This document shows positions 12,180 to 23,705 of a DNA stretch of 64,000 nt, in pieces (positions within the stretch are counted from its first letter, which is position 1; each line of letters begins with the position of its first letter). The position numbers and the translations under genes were made by a program. A model generated the notes under the pieces. It was not told the DNA's origin, searched no databases, and worked only from the letters and a program-made list of their open reading frames with translations. The stretch is from Imbricaverruca yamaguchii (lineage: Eukaryota > Arthropoda > Thecostraca > Neoverrucidae). Location: NCBI GenBank assembly GCA_034440575.1, contig JAOTOL010001325.1, forward strand, positions 541,001 to 605,000, read 5' to 3'.

Positions 12180-12640
12180 GAACACGGGACTGAGAATGCT
12201 GGGACCCAATAAATGTGTGAGATTTATGAGCAAGAATGTCATGTAAGAACTGTACTTAGCATATGTGCAACCCCAGTTAGAATGTTATGTACAAGCATGG
12301 AGCCCAGGTATATCAGAAAGAGCACAGTGCAAAGCAACTAGACTCATCAGTGGAATAGGCAACCTCAAATATGGAGAAAGGCTTGTGATATTTCAGAAAG
12401 GACTAGATCACGCCAATTTAAATGATGCTCTTCATGTTGTATTCATGAGTATCACACAGGGTCCATCAATTCAGGTCAGACAAGTTGAGGTGTAGGACAG
12501 GTAAGTGACAACGGGCCTTCGATCAAAGGGTTGTTTGTCAGTGGAATAGGCTGCCAGCTGATGTTGTGGATAGTTCCTTATTGAATATATTTAAAAGTAG
12601 GGTGGACAAATTTTTAGACAGGAAAATCTTGTGATGGATT
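12180..12640 (+). mobile_element. Old CR1-like LINE fragment (ORF2 C-terminus)
   Basis: Broken frames resemble the ORF2 C-terminus of the nearby LINE: QPQLECYVQAWSPGISER and ATRLISGIGNLKYGERL (12265-12400). After frameshifts comes VEWAASC/NRLPADVVDSS-like sequence and NIFKSRVDKF near 12590. It differs enough from the 7919-11347 element to be another subfamily. Confidence 0.75.
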
Positions 12641-13448
12641 TGTGTATTTGTGATGGATGCAGTGAAATTTATGCTAAGTAAGTGTGCACTGCACAGGCCC
12701 CACTAAGCAGACTTGGGTGCAGCTTGAAAATTACTGGTAAGGCATTCAATCCACATGTGCTAAGAGGGATCAGGAGAATAGGGCTGGATAGCTTTGGTAG
12801 ATATGCATTGATAGGTATGTGGGATGTTGGTGGATGGTTTCTTCGGGATGTGGTGATGGTTGAGGTGGTCTTTTTACTGGGCTTATGGTATCTTCAATTT
12901 GCAGACTTAACTGGATGGGCCATTGTGGCTCTTATTAAGTCTAAACATTATGGTCTCTGCTAGACCATGATGTGCATCATATCAATATGAACAAAGATAG
13001 CATACTAGAGGATGGCTGGATGAGCATTATGTTTTTTTTCTGGCAGATGAAGATTATTCACGCTGGATGGCCTTCACGTCCTCCAGTGGTGAATTCTGAA
13101 TTTCAAACTAATAGGCATAGTACCTACTGGTAATCTTCAAGTATTACCCCTCACAATCTTAGGCAATGTCAGTTGACTGCTAGTCACCTGTTGGTGACAT
13201 CACTCCTAGTATGGAGAAAAACCTGCAACCAAATGCACTGCATGAACCTGGAGTGTCACCAGGGATATTTTGAAGGAGGTGATGCAGTGTTAAAATACTG
13301 GGTTTTTGTTAGGTGTGTGATGTCAAAATAAATACAATAGGATATAAGCATTTGTCATGGAATTAGTGTTATTTAAGATTGTCTTTGTCCTACCGGCTTG
13401 CAATAAAGCCAATGTCGTAATTATGCCTTTACCTTATTCATTGTTTTG
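12641..13448. other. Intergenic DNA, no gene recognised
   Basis: The open frame at 12682-12963 (93 codons) has a hydrophobic C-terminal half but no recognisable family. The flanks are LINE relics, so it is probably non-coding. Confidence 0.4.
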
Positions 13449-13703
13449 ACATAAAGACATACGAGATTAGTGCAACTATGAGCCACAATGTTGCACTTGT
13501 CTTGGTTGCGCTCTGTACACTCAACCAGTTGCCCACCAAATCTGTCGGTCAGCCCTTCATGGAATACTGAAAAGGAAGCCCACTATTCTTATAATGGTTG
13601 TCTATGCTGTTTTTAAAGATGTTGAATGTGCTGCTACTGACAATGGTTTCTGACAGCTGGTTCCAGTGTTCTACTACCCTGTTGGTGAAGAAAGACTGTC
13701 TTC
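13449..13703 (-). mobile_element. 5-prime-truncated CR1-like LINE 3-prime end, inverted
   Basis: The reverse complement matches the 3-prime end of the 7919-11347 element closely: CACCAACAGGGTAGTAGAAC, the CAGTAGCAGCACATT segment, the AACAGCATAGACAA segment, and the ending GCACTAATC followed by TATGTC repeats. Here the codon after GAACAC is TGG, so the Trp is intact. It is a typical 5-prime-truncated LINE insertion. Confidence 0.9.
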
Positions 13704-13848
13704 ATACTGCTATAATGCCAAGGCTAGTGACACATACTGCTAAGGCTAGTGATTTGTAAAGAGGTGCACAGTTGGGAACAGTAGCATTACAGGAGTTGGG
13801 TGACAATGACTGGTTAAGTTAAGTGGTCAGGTTAGGCTATGCTATCTG

Positions 13849-14624
13849 TCCCGTCCCGCGGGGGGGTCTTCAACCGCCCCCTCAGGGTTTTCGCAGATAG
13901 TGGACGAACGGCGCGCGCCAGCGCACATAAATTTGGCATACCTTTTGCCACATCAATTTGACATGCTGATTCGAAATATTTAGGTCAGGTTATCTAGGGT
14001 CAACGAGTTAGTCAAGGTCAAGTGAGGTCACCTCCAAAAAACTTCAACCAGTCGTCGCGCTTTAATGGATACAGATATTTTAATGAAACTTTCAGCGTTT
14101 GCTTATCCTTACGGACACAACAAAACGAACAAGTTTAATTTTTTAATTTTCTTTCGTTTTTGACTACATATAAATTTTGCGTATTTGCCATATTGCAGTT
14201 CAAACACAGGATTCTGGCTAAAGTAAGCATTTTTTGTTTGGGCAAGTTGACTTCCAACAACGTTCTCGTTCTGCTCTACCCATTGGAAAAGGAAAATTAA
14301 AGAAAACTGGAAAACTCAACATTTTTAAAGTTAAAAAAAAACATTGGGGGGGTAAAACAAATTATAGCCCTGGTCCATTTCGCTGTCCTTTTCTCATTCC
14401 AAATAAATCTTTGTTTTTTCATATATCCCCTAGATGAACTCACCAGAGTAAAAAACACAACTTTGGGAATTTTTGTCGGGGTGGACCCGGACCCTACTCG
14501 TCGAGCGCTTTCCGATGACACCTCTTTCGTTTTCGTGCCATGCTTAGTTTTGATTTTAGAGGGGGTCTTCAACCTCCCCCCCCCGAGACGGGGTGGGAGG
14601 ATTTGACAGCAAAGACGGCGCGGG
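13849..14624 (+). mobile_element. TTAA-type MITE, copy 1
   Basis: About 780 bp. The left end is TCCCGTCCCGCGGGGG and the right end is GACGGCGCGGG followed by TTAA (14625-14628). The interior matches copies at 19769-20620 (inverted) and 26119-26963. Shared blocks include the nuclear-receptor half-site cluster at 14012-14030, a CGAGCGCTTTCC block near 14497, and GGGGGTCTTCAACC near both ends. No transposase is encoded, so it is non-autonomous. The TTAA flank and terminal C/G runs suggest a piggyBac-like source. Confidence 0.75.
14012..14030 (+). promoter_or_regulatory. FTZ-F1-type site and DR4 nuclear-receptor element in MITE
   Basis: TCAAGGTCA at 14012-14020 equals the extended half-site bound by FTZ-F1/SF-1 and ERR-type receptors. 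The half-sites AGGTCA at 14015-14020 and 14025-14030 form a direct repeat with a four-base spacer (DR4). Binding is inferred from motif only. Confidence 0.45.
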
Positions 14625-14628
14625 TTAA

Positions 14629-15963
14629 AAAGCCAGTCGAAGATACCTAAAACGAAACTCGTCACGTGACTGTTTTCTTGTCCGCGGCTTGCGTTTTCTT
14701 GCTCGCTGCTGACGGTATGTTGCCCGATGCTGTTAGACTTCCAAAGATGAACAAAACAGAATATATTTCACTGAACAAAATGTATGTGTGCATTGCCCAA
14801 TACAGCATAACTATATCGCAGCCATATTTATTGATGCTGCCAGTTATAATCCCAAAATAAAACGTTGTATTTAGAGTGGTGTAGTCTTCAGGATGCAGTT
14901 GCTGCAAGATTTGTTATACCTGACACGTCAAACCATGCTACTCATGACTTGTTTGAATTTCGGAAGCACCTTTATTCGTACTTTGTAAGGGAAAAATATT
15001 CATCCACATGTGATTCCATCGTTAAGATACGAAGTACAGTAATCAACTCAGGCTTGGTTTCACATGCTTATCACATCTATATCTATTAATTTGATGGGCA
15101 CTCACATGAGGATCATGATGCCGACAAGAAAAATAAAACAATCTGGAAGCCACGGTTCCACGCAATGTGCGTATGCACGCATCGTTCAGCATACATACAC
15201 GGTGGGTTACCCATGGAGTGATCATATGGCAATGTGCAATGCGCAGTGCCCAATGAAAATTGCCAATTTCCGCAGAAGTGGGGAAATTTCGGACGCACGT
15301 TCGTTCCCAGGAAATCCGTCCGCATACAATATAACTTGGGTCACGTGCTAGATATCTGACAGTGGTGCGCCAGTGCGCAAATAGTGCTCTCAAATTCGGC
15401 ATATCTGCATTGAAAACAAAATACTCAACGCAATCAAAAATTGTTTGCAATCTTGTGGAAATTTGTCTTATCTGCAAAATACGATTTATGAACCTCAACC
15501 TTGAATATGCCATGCCGAATTATCGGATCACACCACAGGTGTCAAGGCTCGTCGTAACCACTTTTGTCTCACAGTCGTCCCATTCAGCTTGTGACACATG
15601 CGGCCGTCCAGCGTGGTAGCCCTTCTGGGTAGCACCAGCCTCGCGGCTGCACGGTCACGGGCAGCGACGGCCGCGGGCCATGGCGAGACACGATCACGTG
15701 ACTGGTGGCTGGCTGGCCGACCTGTAGCCAGTGCCGACTGGACCACCTCCGACCAAGCTTTGCCATTGCATGATTGCTTTAACCATAAAAGAATACTTCA
15801 AACGGCGTTTTGTGGCAAAAAAAAAACCACAACTAAATAATCCCGAAAATCTGTGCCTAATTGTGGATGAAGGTATTAGGACTTGAAACGCTGTAACAAA
15901 ACACATTAACGTTTGAAAGTGTGGTGGTCTGGCAAGGCTCGTTCGTTGATGTAGCCCTTTGTA
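14629..15963. other. Intergenic DNA, no gene recognised
   Basis: Overlapping open frames on both strands at 15043-15513 show no family features. Nothing else is visible. Confidence 0.45.

Positions 15964-16013
<50 letters not shown>
15964..16013. repeat. (TA)n microsatellite
   Basis: About 25 uninterrupted TA units. Confidence 0.97.
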
Positions 16014-16016
<3 letters not shown>

Positions 16017-17069
16017 AGACCAGATATGCTCGGGCTTCCTCATCGCTCGAAATAACAGCTAGGCTTAATCAACTGTTTCAGGGCACCAAGTTGAAAGTTT
16101 TTTCATTGTCGTATGCCCCAGGAAGACATGTAATATTACCAAATGAACATGGTGGTTTTATGTCCTGGAAACATAGCCAGTCCCTGCACACAGTCTAGAA
16201 GCACGGCCAATAACGCTACATTTAATTTGGCGCGGCAGGCCGCCAAGCCGCATGCCTATTGATTTCCGTTGACTTTCACCACCAATGGCCAGCATGGGAA
16301 AACGATATACAGCTTGATTTCAGGAGCCGAGACCGCATGCATTGAGTTGCTGCGGAAAGCATGCTCAGACCAAAGTCAAGTGTCCACCCTGCTTGCCGTG
16401 CCTGGAGCCGGCCGTCAGGGGTTCGGTGCTGAAGAACACATACTGCTGTACACCGAGAAGTGCCTCTCGAAGGTGCCAAACCCACCCTGCTGACGCCGAA
16501 CGACAATCGGAGACGTATGAGAGCAGACCTGCTCAAGCATCACCCTCCAGCAGACCTATTCGAGCATCACCAATAACGTGTGGTGTCCCAGTTGGGTAAT
16601 ACCCCGATACTATCCTGTTCGGCATCACCCTAACTCTTGACCATGTTGTTGGCGGTTCGAGATCGCCCAGTCCTCGCTGGTGCCAGAAGGTGGATGCAAT
16701 CCCTGGCACAACCCCTCACCGCCCTTGTGCGTTTGTTTGTGACCACGGAGAAACGGCACGCTTCCATGGTGACTTCCAAGTGAACTTACGGTGACCTCAG
16801 CGTGAGAACACATTGTGAACGGCGCGCGGTGGGATGTATCTGATCGTTTTGCTCAGCTAAAGAACGCCTAAGCGGCGATGTGAAATCGTACTATAACATG
16901 TCACCATTTCTCTAACTAATATTGCTGTCAAGGTCATACTGTCATGACAGGAGATTCTACAACTGTCAGATTCCTGACATTCGCTTGATGTATCCGTACA
17001 TGACCTGTTAGCTCATTTTTGATATTCAATAGCCGTGTTAAGGTGACCGAAACGGCCGTGTCAAGGTTA
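16014..17069. other. Intergenic DNA, no gene recognised
   Basis: Mixed-composition DNA. Frames at 16269-16599 are short and overlap on both strands without motifs. Confidence 0.45.
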
Positions 17070-17358
17070 CAGGACTGGCCTTGCTCTAGCTCCAGTCAAG
17101 CTGTGGATGGCCAAGCCCACCTTGCCCTAGCTCCAGCAAAACTATGGATTCTGGGCCGATTTTGTCCTAGCTCCAGCCAAACTGTAGATACCAGCCGACT
17201 TTGTCGCATTTCCAACCAAGCTGTTGATGCTAGGCCAACCGTGTCCCATCTTCAGCCAAGCTGTGGATGCCAGACTGACATTGTCACATCGCCAGATAAG
17301 CTGTTGATGTCCAAGCGACCTTTGTCTAGTGCCAGCCACACTGTGGATGGCTGGGCGG
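17070..17358. repeat. Degenerate ~39-bp minisatellite
   Basis: About seven diverged units share CTAGCTCCAGCCAAACTGTGGAT-like sequence with variable 3-prime parts. Divergence between units is high, so the array is old. Confidence 0.8.
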
Positions 17359-17747
17359 GGCCGATTTTTATGTTTCCGTAATAATCATGTTTCCAGGCTA
17401 TCTGCTCTACAACACAATGCTTTTCGAGGACGTTCGCAGTGTGACACTGCAAAACGAGATTTTATGTCATGATACAATGGTTTGGGGGCCACGAAGCGGA
17501 CACGAGTGCGGAGATAAAGGGCTGTCTCGCTTCCAAACTGCCACAGCTGTCGTTGAGCTGCGGCAAATGGCTCGGTGAGATCACTACTCGAGGACATACT
17601 AAGTGGCAACACCATAAAAGCTGCTGTTTGAATTCAGCAGCGGTTAGTCAGCGTGTCGCTGTATATGAGGTCCTGGAGGCGGCTTACTTACATCAATAGA
17701 CATGCTCCTATCTCGTCCGGTGCTACCTGGCAGACTATTCGATACTC

Positions 17748-17778
17748 ACAAATGAGCCCAAAAGTTGGGCTCATTTGT
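17748..17778. other. Perfect 14-bp hairpin
   Basis: ACAAATGAGCCCAA (17748-17761) and TTGGGCTCATTTGT (17765-17778) are exact reverse complements with a 3-base loop. No run of T follows on either side and no gene ends here. Confidence 0.85.
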
Positions 17779-17826
17779 TGGTTGGGGGATCGGTGCTTAC
17801 ATGTTGGCTGTGAGGCGATGCCGGGC

Positions 17827-18002
17827 CATACCGACTCGTCTCATGTCAGGGCTGCTCCACTGACTCGTCTCACGTCAGGCTGGCTCCACTGATTCGTCCT
17901 CCGTCAGGCTGACTGTCAGCCGACGGTGGGCTTCACTGGCTCGTCTCACACCAGGCTGGCTGTCGGCCGACGGCGGGATTCACTAACTCGTCTCACGTCA
18001 GG
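17827..18002. repeat. Diverged ~37-bp minisatellite
   Basis: Five units contain CTCGTCTCACGTCAGG and GGCTGACTGTCGGCCGACGG variants. Confidence 0.75.
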
Positions 18003-18199
18003 GACCATCAACCTGTGGCTCGTGTCTGGCGATTCTCCCGGAAAACCAATCTATTGCCTCCCGTTCGGGCAATCCCAGACATATTATGAATCTATTATTT
18101 CCGCTCGAGGGAAGCTGACGGGATGAGTTGAATGAACTGCTAATGGCTTCCAGATTTTTAGTTGCTCCGACTTGATTTGAGTCGGTCAATGACAGCTGT

Positions 18200-18472
18200 G
18201 TCTGGAACCGAAGTGCCACATGGTGCAGGGCTACTCTGGGACCGAAGTGCCACATGGTGCAGGACTACTCTGGGACCGAAGTGCCACATGGTGCAGGACT
18301 ACTCTGGGACCGAAGTGCCACATGGTGCAGGACTACTCTGGGACCGAAGTGCCACGTGGTGCAGGGCTACTCTGGGACCGAAGTGCCACATGGTGCAGGA
18401 CTACTCTGGGACCGAAGTGCCACGTGGTGCAGGGCTACTCTGGGACCGGCGTGTCACGTGCTGCAGGACTGG
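18200..18472. repeat. 34-bp minisatellite, about 8 copies
   Basis: Units contain ACCGAAGTGCCACATGGTGC and ACTACTCTGGG. They differ mainly at ACATGG/ACGTGG and GGACT/GGGCT. Confidence 0.95.
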
Positions 18473-18603
18473 TTCATGGCCATTACAGGTAAGCCCGTGG
18501 TGTCGGCGTTCTGTCCCGTCTGCTCTGGCGGACAGCATTTGCTGGCTGCGGTTAACGGTGTCGCTTCAATGAACACTGCTAGGTGATGTGTTTACTTGTG
18601 TAC

Positions 18604-19185
18604 TGTACCTGCAGAGCAGCGGCGTACACATGTATACTGTACCTGGAGCAGTGCGGTACCCCTGCGTTCCGCACCTGGAGCAGCGGTGTGCACATGTGTG
18701 CCGTACCTGGAGCAGCGGCGTACACATGTATACTGTATCTGGAGCAGTGCGGTACACCTGCGTTCCGCACCTGGAGCAGCGGTGTGCACATGTGTGCCGT
18801 ACCTGGAGCAGCGGCGTGTACATGTGTACCGTACCTGGAGCAGCGGTGTGCACATGTGTGCCGTACCTGGAGCAGCGGTGTGCACATGTGTGCCGTACCT
18901 GGAGCAGCGGTGTGCACATGTGTGCCGTACCTGGAGCAGCGGTGTGCACATGTGTGCCGTACTTGGAGCAGCGGTGTGCACATGTGTGCCGTACCTGGAG
19001 CAGCGGCGTGTACATGTGTACCGTACCTGGAGCAGCGGTGTGCACATGTGTGCCGTACCTGGAGCAGCGGTGTGCACATGTGTGCCGTACCTGGAGCAGC
19101 GGTGTGCACATGTGTGCCGTACCTGGAGCAGCGGTGTGCACATGTGTGCCGTACCTGGAGCAGCGGCGTGTACATGTGTACCGTT
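18604..19185. repeat. 32-bp minisatellite, about 18 copies
   Basis: Units contain GGTGTGCACATGTGTGCC and GTACCTGGAGCAGC. The left third is more diverse (29-bp and 33-bp variants with TATACTGTA) and the right two thirds are nearly uniform. All six frames stay open for about 200 codons because the repeat lacks stops; this is not coding evidence. Confidence 0.96.
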
Positions 19186-19764
19186 GTAGTACGGCACACC
19201 TTCATACCGCAACCGACGTACGAGCAGTTCTGCTTACCATAGCTGGTGTCGCGGCAGATATGTACACTATGACGTTTTGCGTCATCCTGGGCAATGAGGT
19301 GCAATGCATGTAATCATATGTTTAGCATAACTTGACATCTGTGATTGTGATATCATGTAGGCGGGAATTACAGGTTCTGGTACCGATATTTTTTAATAGC
19401 CGTATGGTTGGAAACGCTAAGTGGCCGTTGATAAGGAATCGGAACAATCAACGAATTGTGGGAAGTTTTGGAGGCTGAAGTGAATTGACCAGCTTAGATA
19501 AGCTGTACGCAACCACTACGTGCGTGTTCATCGCTTTCGTTAGTATTAAATACCTGAAGTTGAATAAATATGCAATGCTGTGTTGCCCGCACCTAATTAT
19601 TGGCTGAAAAGGCCGAGCAGAATCAACACCATTGAGATTGGCGGGATCATGACCTATTAAAACAGTTCCTGGTCACGGCTGCTTTGGAGCCAACGCAGTT
19701 TCCGTGAGTGTTAGGCAGGATCAGAGCACTACTTCCAAGCGGTTGCCTTTGTAACGGCCGGATA
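19186..19764. other. Intergenic DNA, no gene recognised
   Basis: AT-rich spacer between an array and a MITE; nothing recognisable. Confidence 0.5.
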
Positions 19765-19768
19765 TTAA

Positions 19769-20620
19769 CCCGCGCCGTCTTTCCGGTCAAATCCTCCCAC
19801 CCCGTCTCGGGGGGGGGGGGGCGGTTGAAGACCCCCTCTCAAATCCAAACTAAGCATCGCACGAAAACGAAATAGGTGTCATCGGAAAGCGCTCGACGAG
19901 TAGGGTACGGGTCCACCGTCCTCAAAAAAAATTCCCCCAAAAGTGACGTCACCAGGGGGTAAGATTTTCATGACTTTTCACGACTTACATTATGTTTTTG
20001 ACACTGCGGAGTTCATTTTGAGGGATATATGAAAAAACAAAACAAAATATATTTGGAATGAGAAAATGACAGCGAAATCGACCAGGGCTATAATTTTGTT
20101 GGCCCCCAAAAATGAAAATTCTTTTCTTTTTTTCAAAATTTTTAGTTTTTAAGTTTTCCTTAATTTTCCTTTTCCACTGGGTAGAGCAGACCGAGAAACG
20201 TTGATGGAAGTCAACTTTCCCTAATAAGCAATGCTTACGTCAACCACAATCCTGTATTTGAACTGCAATTTGGGAAATACGCAAAATGCATAGGTAGTCA
20301 AAAACGAAAAAAGTGAAAAATTCAACTCATACATTTTGTTGCATCCGCAAAGATAAGTAAACGCTGAAAGTTTGATTAAAATATCTGTACCCGTTAAAGC
20401 GTGACGACTGGTTGAACTTTTTTGGAGGTGACCCCACTTGACCTTGACTAACTCCTTGACCCTAGAGGACCTGACCTAAAAATTTTGAATCAGCATGTCA
20501 AATTGATGTGGAAAAAGGTACGCCAAATTTGGGCCCGCTGCCGCGCGCCGTTCGTCCGCTATCCGCGAAAAACCTGAGGGGGGCGGTTGAAGACCCCCCC
20601 CCTCCCCGAGACAGGACGGG
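19769..20620 (-). mobile_element. TTAA-type MITE, copy 2 (inverted), intact flanks
   Basis: It is flanked by exact TTAA on both sides (19765-19768 and 20621-20624). Ends are CCCGCGCCGTC and GGACGGG, giving a short terminal inverted repeat CCCG/CGGG. At 852 bp it is the reverse complement of copies 1 and 3 throughout. No coding capacity. It is the best-preserved copy for defining the element boundaries. Confidence 0.82.
20430..20448 (-). promoter_or_regulatory. FTZ-F1-type half-site in MITE copy 2
   Basis: TGACCTTGA at 20440-20448 is the complement of TCAAGGTCA. The second half-site is GGGTCA here, so the DR4 has one mismatch compared with copies 1 and 3. Confidence 0.4.
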
Positions 20621-20624
20621 TTAA

Positions 20625-22064
20625 TCTCGGCATGTGCAATATTGTGCGCACTAATAATCTCATATATGTAAAACCTGGTCAAATGTCATGAAAACGGAAC
20701 TGAATGGCCAATTCAGGACTACGAACGACATGGGTAGGTGTTTGCTGCGAGCAAAAACTATATAATCAACCTGAAGAAGTTAGCTGGATTTTGTTCCGGT
20801 GTGACTGTCCTTTCATGCATCATGTCACATGCGTGGCGGCAGCCTACTTTGAATTAAAAAATGAATGGAACCATATTGTTATGAATTAAACTTAGGTCAA
20901 TAAATGTAGTTTGGGAAGAAACGTCCACAGAAGCGTGTATGTTCATGTTGAGTATTTCATCGCCTGGAAAATATTACTCATACTACCAACAATTCTATCA
21001 CAATTATTGTAATAATTATACCATCACGAAAAGTATTACCGTTAGCGTAGTACTATGTTACTATTGATTGATATATGCTATTATGTGGATACTACCACCA
21101 CCAATAAGCTACACACTACCATCAGGGTGATACTAGTATAATACTGCCACCACCATACCACCTACACTTACGCAGAGCATAATTTTCCGCGTAATTGGAC
21201 TCCGCACGGAGACACAGACACGAAGTCACGAGAAATCGTGCTGTGCTCGCGTATGCTATTGGGTTAACTGAGGTTAAGCACTGCGGCGTGACAAATGAAC
21301 CTTGGCATGTTTTATGTGCCTATGCCAAACGTTTATGTTTGGGTGGGAGTGTGGTAGAAACCTTCTTGAACGCACTCCACAAACCATCGACTGTCCAAGA
21401 CTCGTTCAATTAGCTTGTAATGCTAAGAAAATGAGATCCATTGGAAAGTTAAGTGTGTGTTGATTATGAAAGTATAGTTCAGAAGTTATTTTGGTCGTTC
21501 TTTCTGCGATGCACTTCTTTTCATTTTTTTATATTTCCCTCGCGTGAGCCATTTTCTATAAGCGGCTACACTTTCTCAGTTATCTCATATCGTACCACTT
21601 AATTTATTATCCAGTTAGTTTATTAGCTGCCTTATTTATTGCCTTATTTCATTTTAACCATAATTTCCGTTTTGGAAATGCCAGTTTTACACAAGACATG
21701 TGAGTCACAAAGCTATTTATCAGTAGTTCAAACGGCAGTAAATGGAAAGCGAAAGAACCCCTGTAGGCCGAGCTAGCATCCGCATGCGGGGATCTCAGAC
21801 ACATGCGAGCTTAGGATTGGTGAGACGCGAAATTGCATATGAGTGTGAAAACCATCGCAGAAAGCCAAGTAATCGGTCTGCATTACCATCGAGAGCATCG
21901 TTTCGATGTCCTTCTTTAGATCGGGGAAGCGGATCTCGAAGGGCCTTTAGAATGCGCGCCCTTTGCCGTATAGCGGTCGTATTGATCGTACACCTCGCGC
22001 CCAAGTATCGCATCAGGCCACAAAACTGGGGTCGGATGTCGTGCAGCAAACGGCAGCGCTCCTC
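20625..22064. other. Intergenic DNA; possible protein relic at 21795-22049
   Basis: Mostly AT-rich. On the minus strand at 21795-22049 there is an 84-codon basic frame, and an adjacent frame reads FPDLKKDIETMLSMVMQTDY. The pieces look protein-like but are in different frames and I cannot assign a family. A decayed transposon ORF is possible. Confidence 0.3.
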
Positions 22065-22975
22065 GATGAGTTGTGACCTACCAGTGACCTACTCCTCAGT
22101 GAGTCGCGACCTGCCAGTGACCTACTCCTCAGTGAGTCGTGACCTACCAGTGACCTACTCCTCAGTGAGTCGCGACCTGCCAGTGACCTACTCCTCAGTA
22201 AGTCGCGACCTGCCAGTGACCTACTCCTCAGTGAGTCGCGACCTACCAGTGACCTACTCCTCAGTGAGTCGAGACCTACCAGTGACCTACTCCTCGGTGA
22301 GTCGAGACCTACCAGTGACCTACTCCTCAGTGAGTCGCGACCTGCCAGTGACCTACTCCTCAGTGAGTCGCGACCTACCAGTGAATCACTCCTCAGTGTG
22401 TCGAGACCTACCAGTGACCTACTCCTCAGTGAGTCGCGACCTGCCAGTGACCTACTCCTCAGTGAGTCGCGACCTACCAGTGAATCACTCCTCAGTGTGT
22501 CGAGACCTACCAGTGACCTACTCCACAGTGAGTCGCGACCTGCCAGTGACCTACTCCTCAGTGTGTCGAGACCTACCAGTGACCTACTCCTCAGTGAGTC
22601 GCGACCTGCCAGTGACCTACTCCTCAGTGTGTCGAGACCTACCAGTGACCTACTCCTCAGTGAGTCGCGACCTGCCAGTGACCTACTCCTCAGTGAGTCG
22701 CGACCTACCAGTGAATCACTCCTCAGTGTGTCGAGACCTACCAGTGACCTACTCCTCAGTGAGTCGCGACCTGCCAGTGACCTACTCCTCAGTGAGTCGC
22801 GACCTACCAGTGAATCACTCCTCAGTGTGTCGAGACCTACCAGTGACCTACTCCACAGTGAGTCGCGACCTGCCAGTGACCTACTCCTCAGTGAGTCGCG
22901 ACCTACCAGTGAATCACTCCTCAGTGTGTCGAGACCTACCAGTGACCTACTCCTCGGTGAGTCGTTACCTACCGC
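22065..22975. repeat. 33-bp minisatellite, about 27 copies
   Basis: Units contain GACCTACCAGTGACCTACTC and CTCAGTGAGTCG. Two variant types (GTGACCTAC and GTGAATCAC) alternate in a partly regular order. The unit is 11 codons long, so a plus-strand frame (21742-23166, 474 codons) runs through with the repeat SRDLPVTYSSV. I treat this as a consequence of periodicity, not as a gene. Confidence 0.95.
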
Positions 22976-23187
22976 CTGTGCCAGTGAATCGTGACCTGCC
23001 GCCTATGCGACTTACTGCCTGCGCCTGCATCAGTGACCTACTTCCTGATGTAGTTGGTGCGCGACACCAGGAGCATTCTCAACTAGTGCCGGGTCCCAAT
23101 GTGCCTGATGCGAGGCACGAGGATCATTCACACACGCGCCACACGGCAGGCGATGTCTGGATTTGAATCTAGTGACCACTCAGCTCG

Positions 23188-23425
23188 TGGTGAGTGATGG
23201 CACGGGGAGCTCGGGGGGACTCACGCGGACAATCCACGTGGTGGGCGATGACGCGGGGAGCTCGGGGGACTCACGAGGACAATCCGCGTGATGAGGGATG
23301 GCACGGGGATGCTCGGGGGAGTACACGAGGGATGCTCGGTATAATAAACGAGGGATACACGGGGGCGTACACTAGGGATACTCGGAGAAGTACACGAGGG
23401 ACACTCGGGCAAGTCAGGCGACACG
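23188..23425. repeat. Complex GC-rich minisatellite
   Basis: Two overlapping repeat types. One is a ~55-60-bp unit with GGGGAGCTCGGGGGACTCAC. The other is a ~20-40-bp unit with ACACGAGGGATACTCGG. Confidence 0.75.
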
Positions 23426-23527
23426 GCTGCATGGTTGATGTCAAGCGGCCGACTGACGGGGAGGCAGAACGATGTCGCAGGCGCACACCCCCGGCGGCTG
23501 ACAATTACGCGGAGGCGAATTCCCTCG

Positions 23528-23705
23528 GGTGGGGATGGCAGAGTGGTTTGGGTGTTGGGCTCTGGGTGCCAAAGGTCCCGGGTTCGACACTCGCACCGTC
23601 CGGGACATTTCCAAATTCCGTAGCCCACCGGCGAAACGGTGTGGACTACGCCATTGGCCTTGAATGTGCATAAAAGTGCGTCGTGAGCAACCCAATAAAC
23701 AAACA
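23528..23705 (+). mobile_element. tRNA-derived SINE
   Basis: It starts with a tRNA-like head: A box TGGCAGAGTGG near 23537, and B box GGTTCGACACT near 23581, at tRNA-like spacing. An unrelated body follows, then a short A-rich tail (CCCAATAAACAAACAGG) near 23690-23706. The head resembles a Leu- or Ser-type tRNA with a poorly folded anticodon arm, so it is a SINE and not a functional tRNA. Only one copy is clear in the window. Confidence 0.65.

Noticed and set aside
17748..17778. Transcription terminator
   Set aside because: Perfect hairpin but no U tract, and intrinsic terminators of this kind are bacterial.
18566..19313. Cys-rich secreted repeat protein
   Set aside because: All six frames of the 32-bp array are open; the Cys richness comes from the TGTGTGCC repeat.
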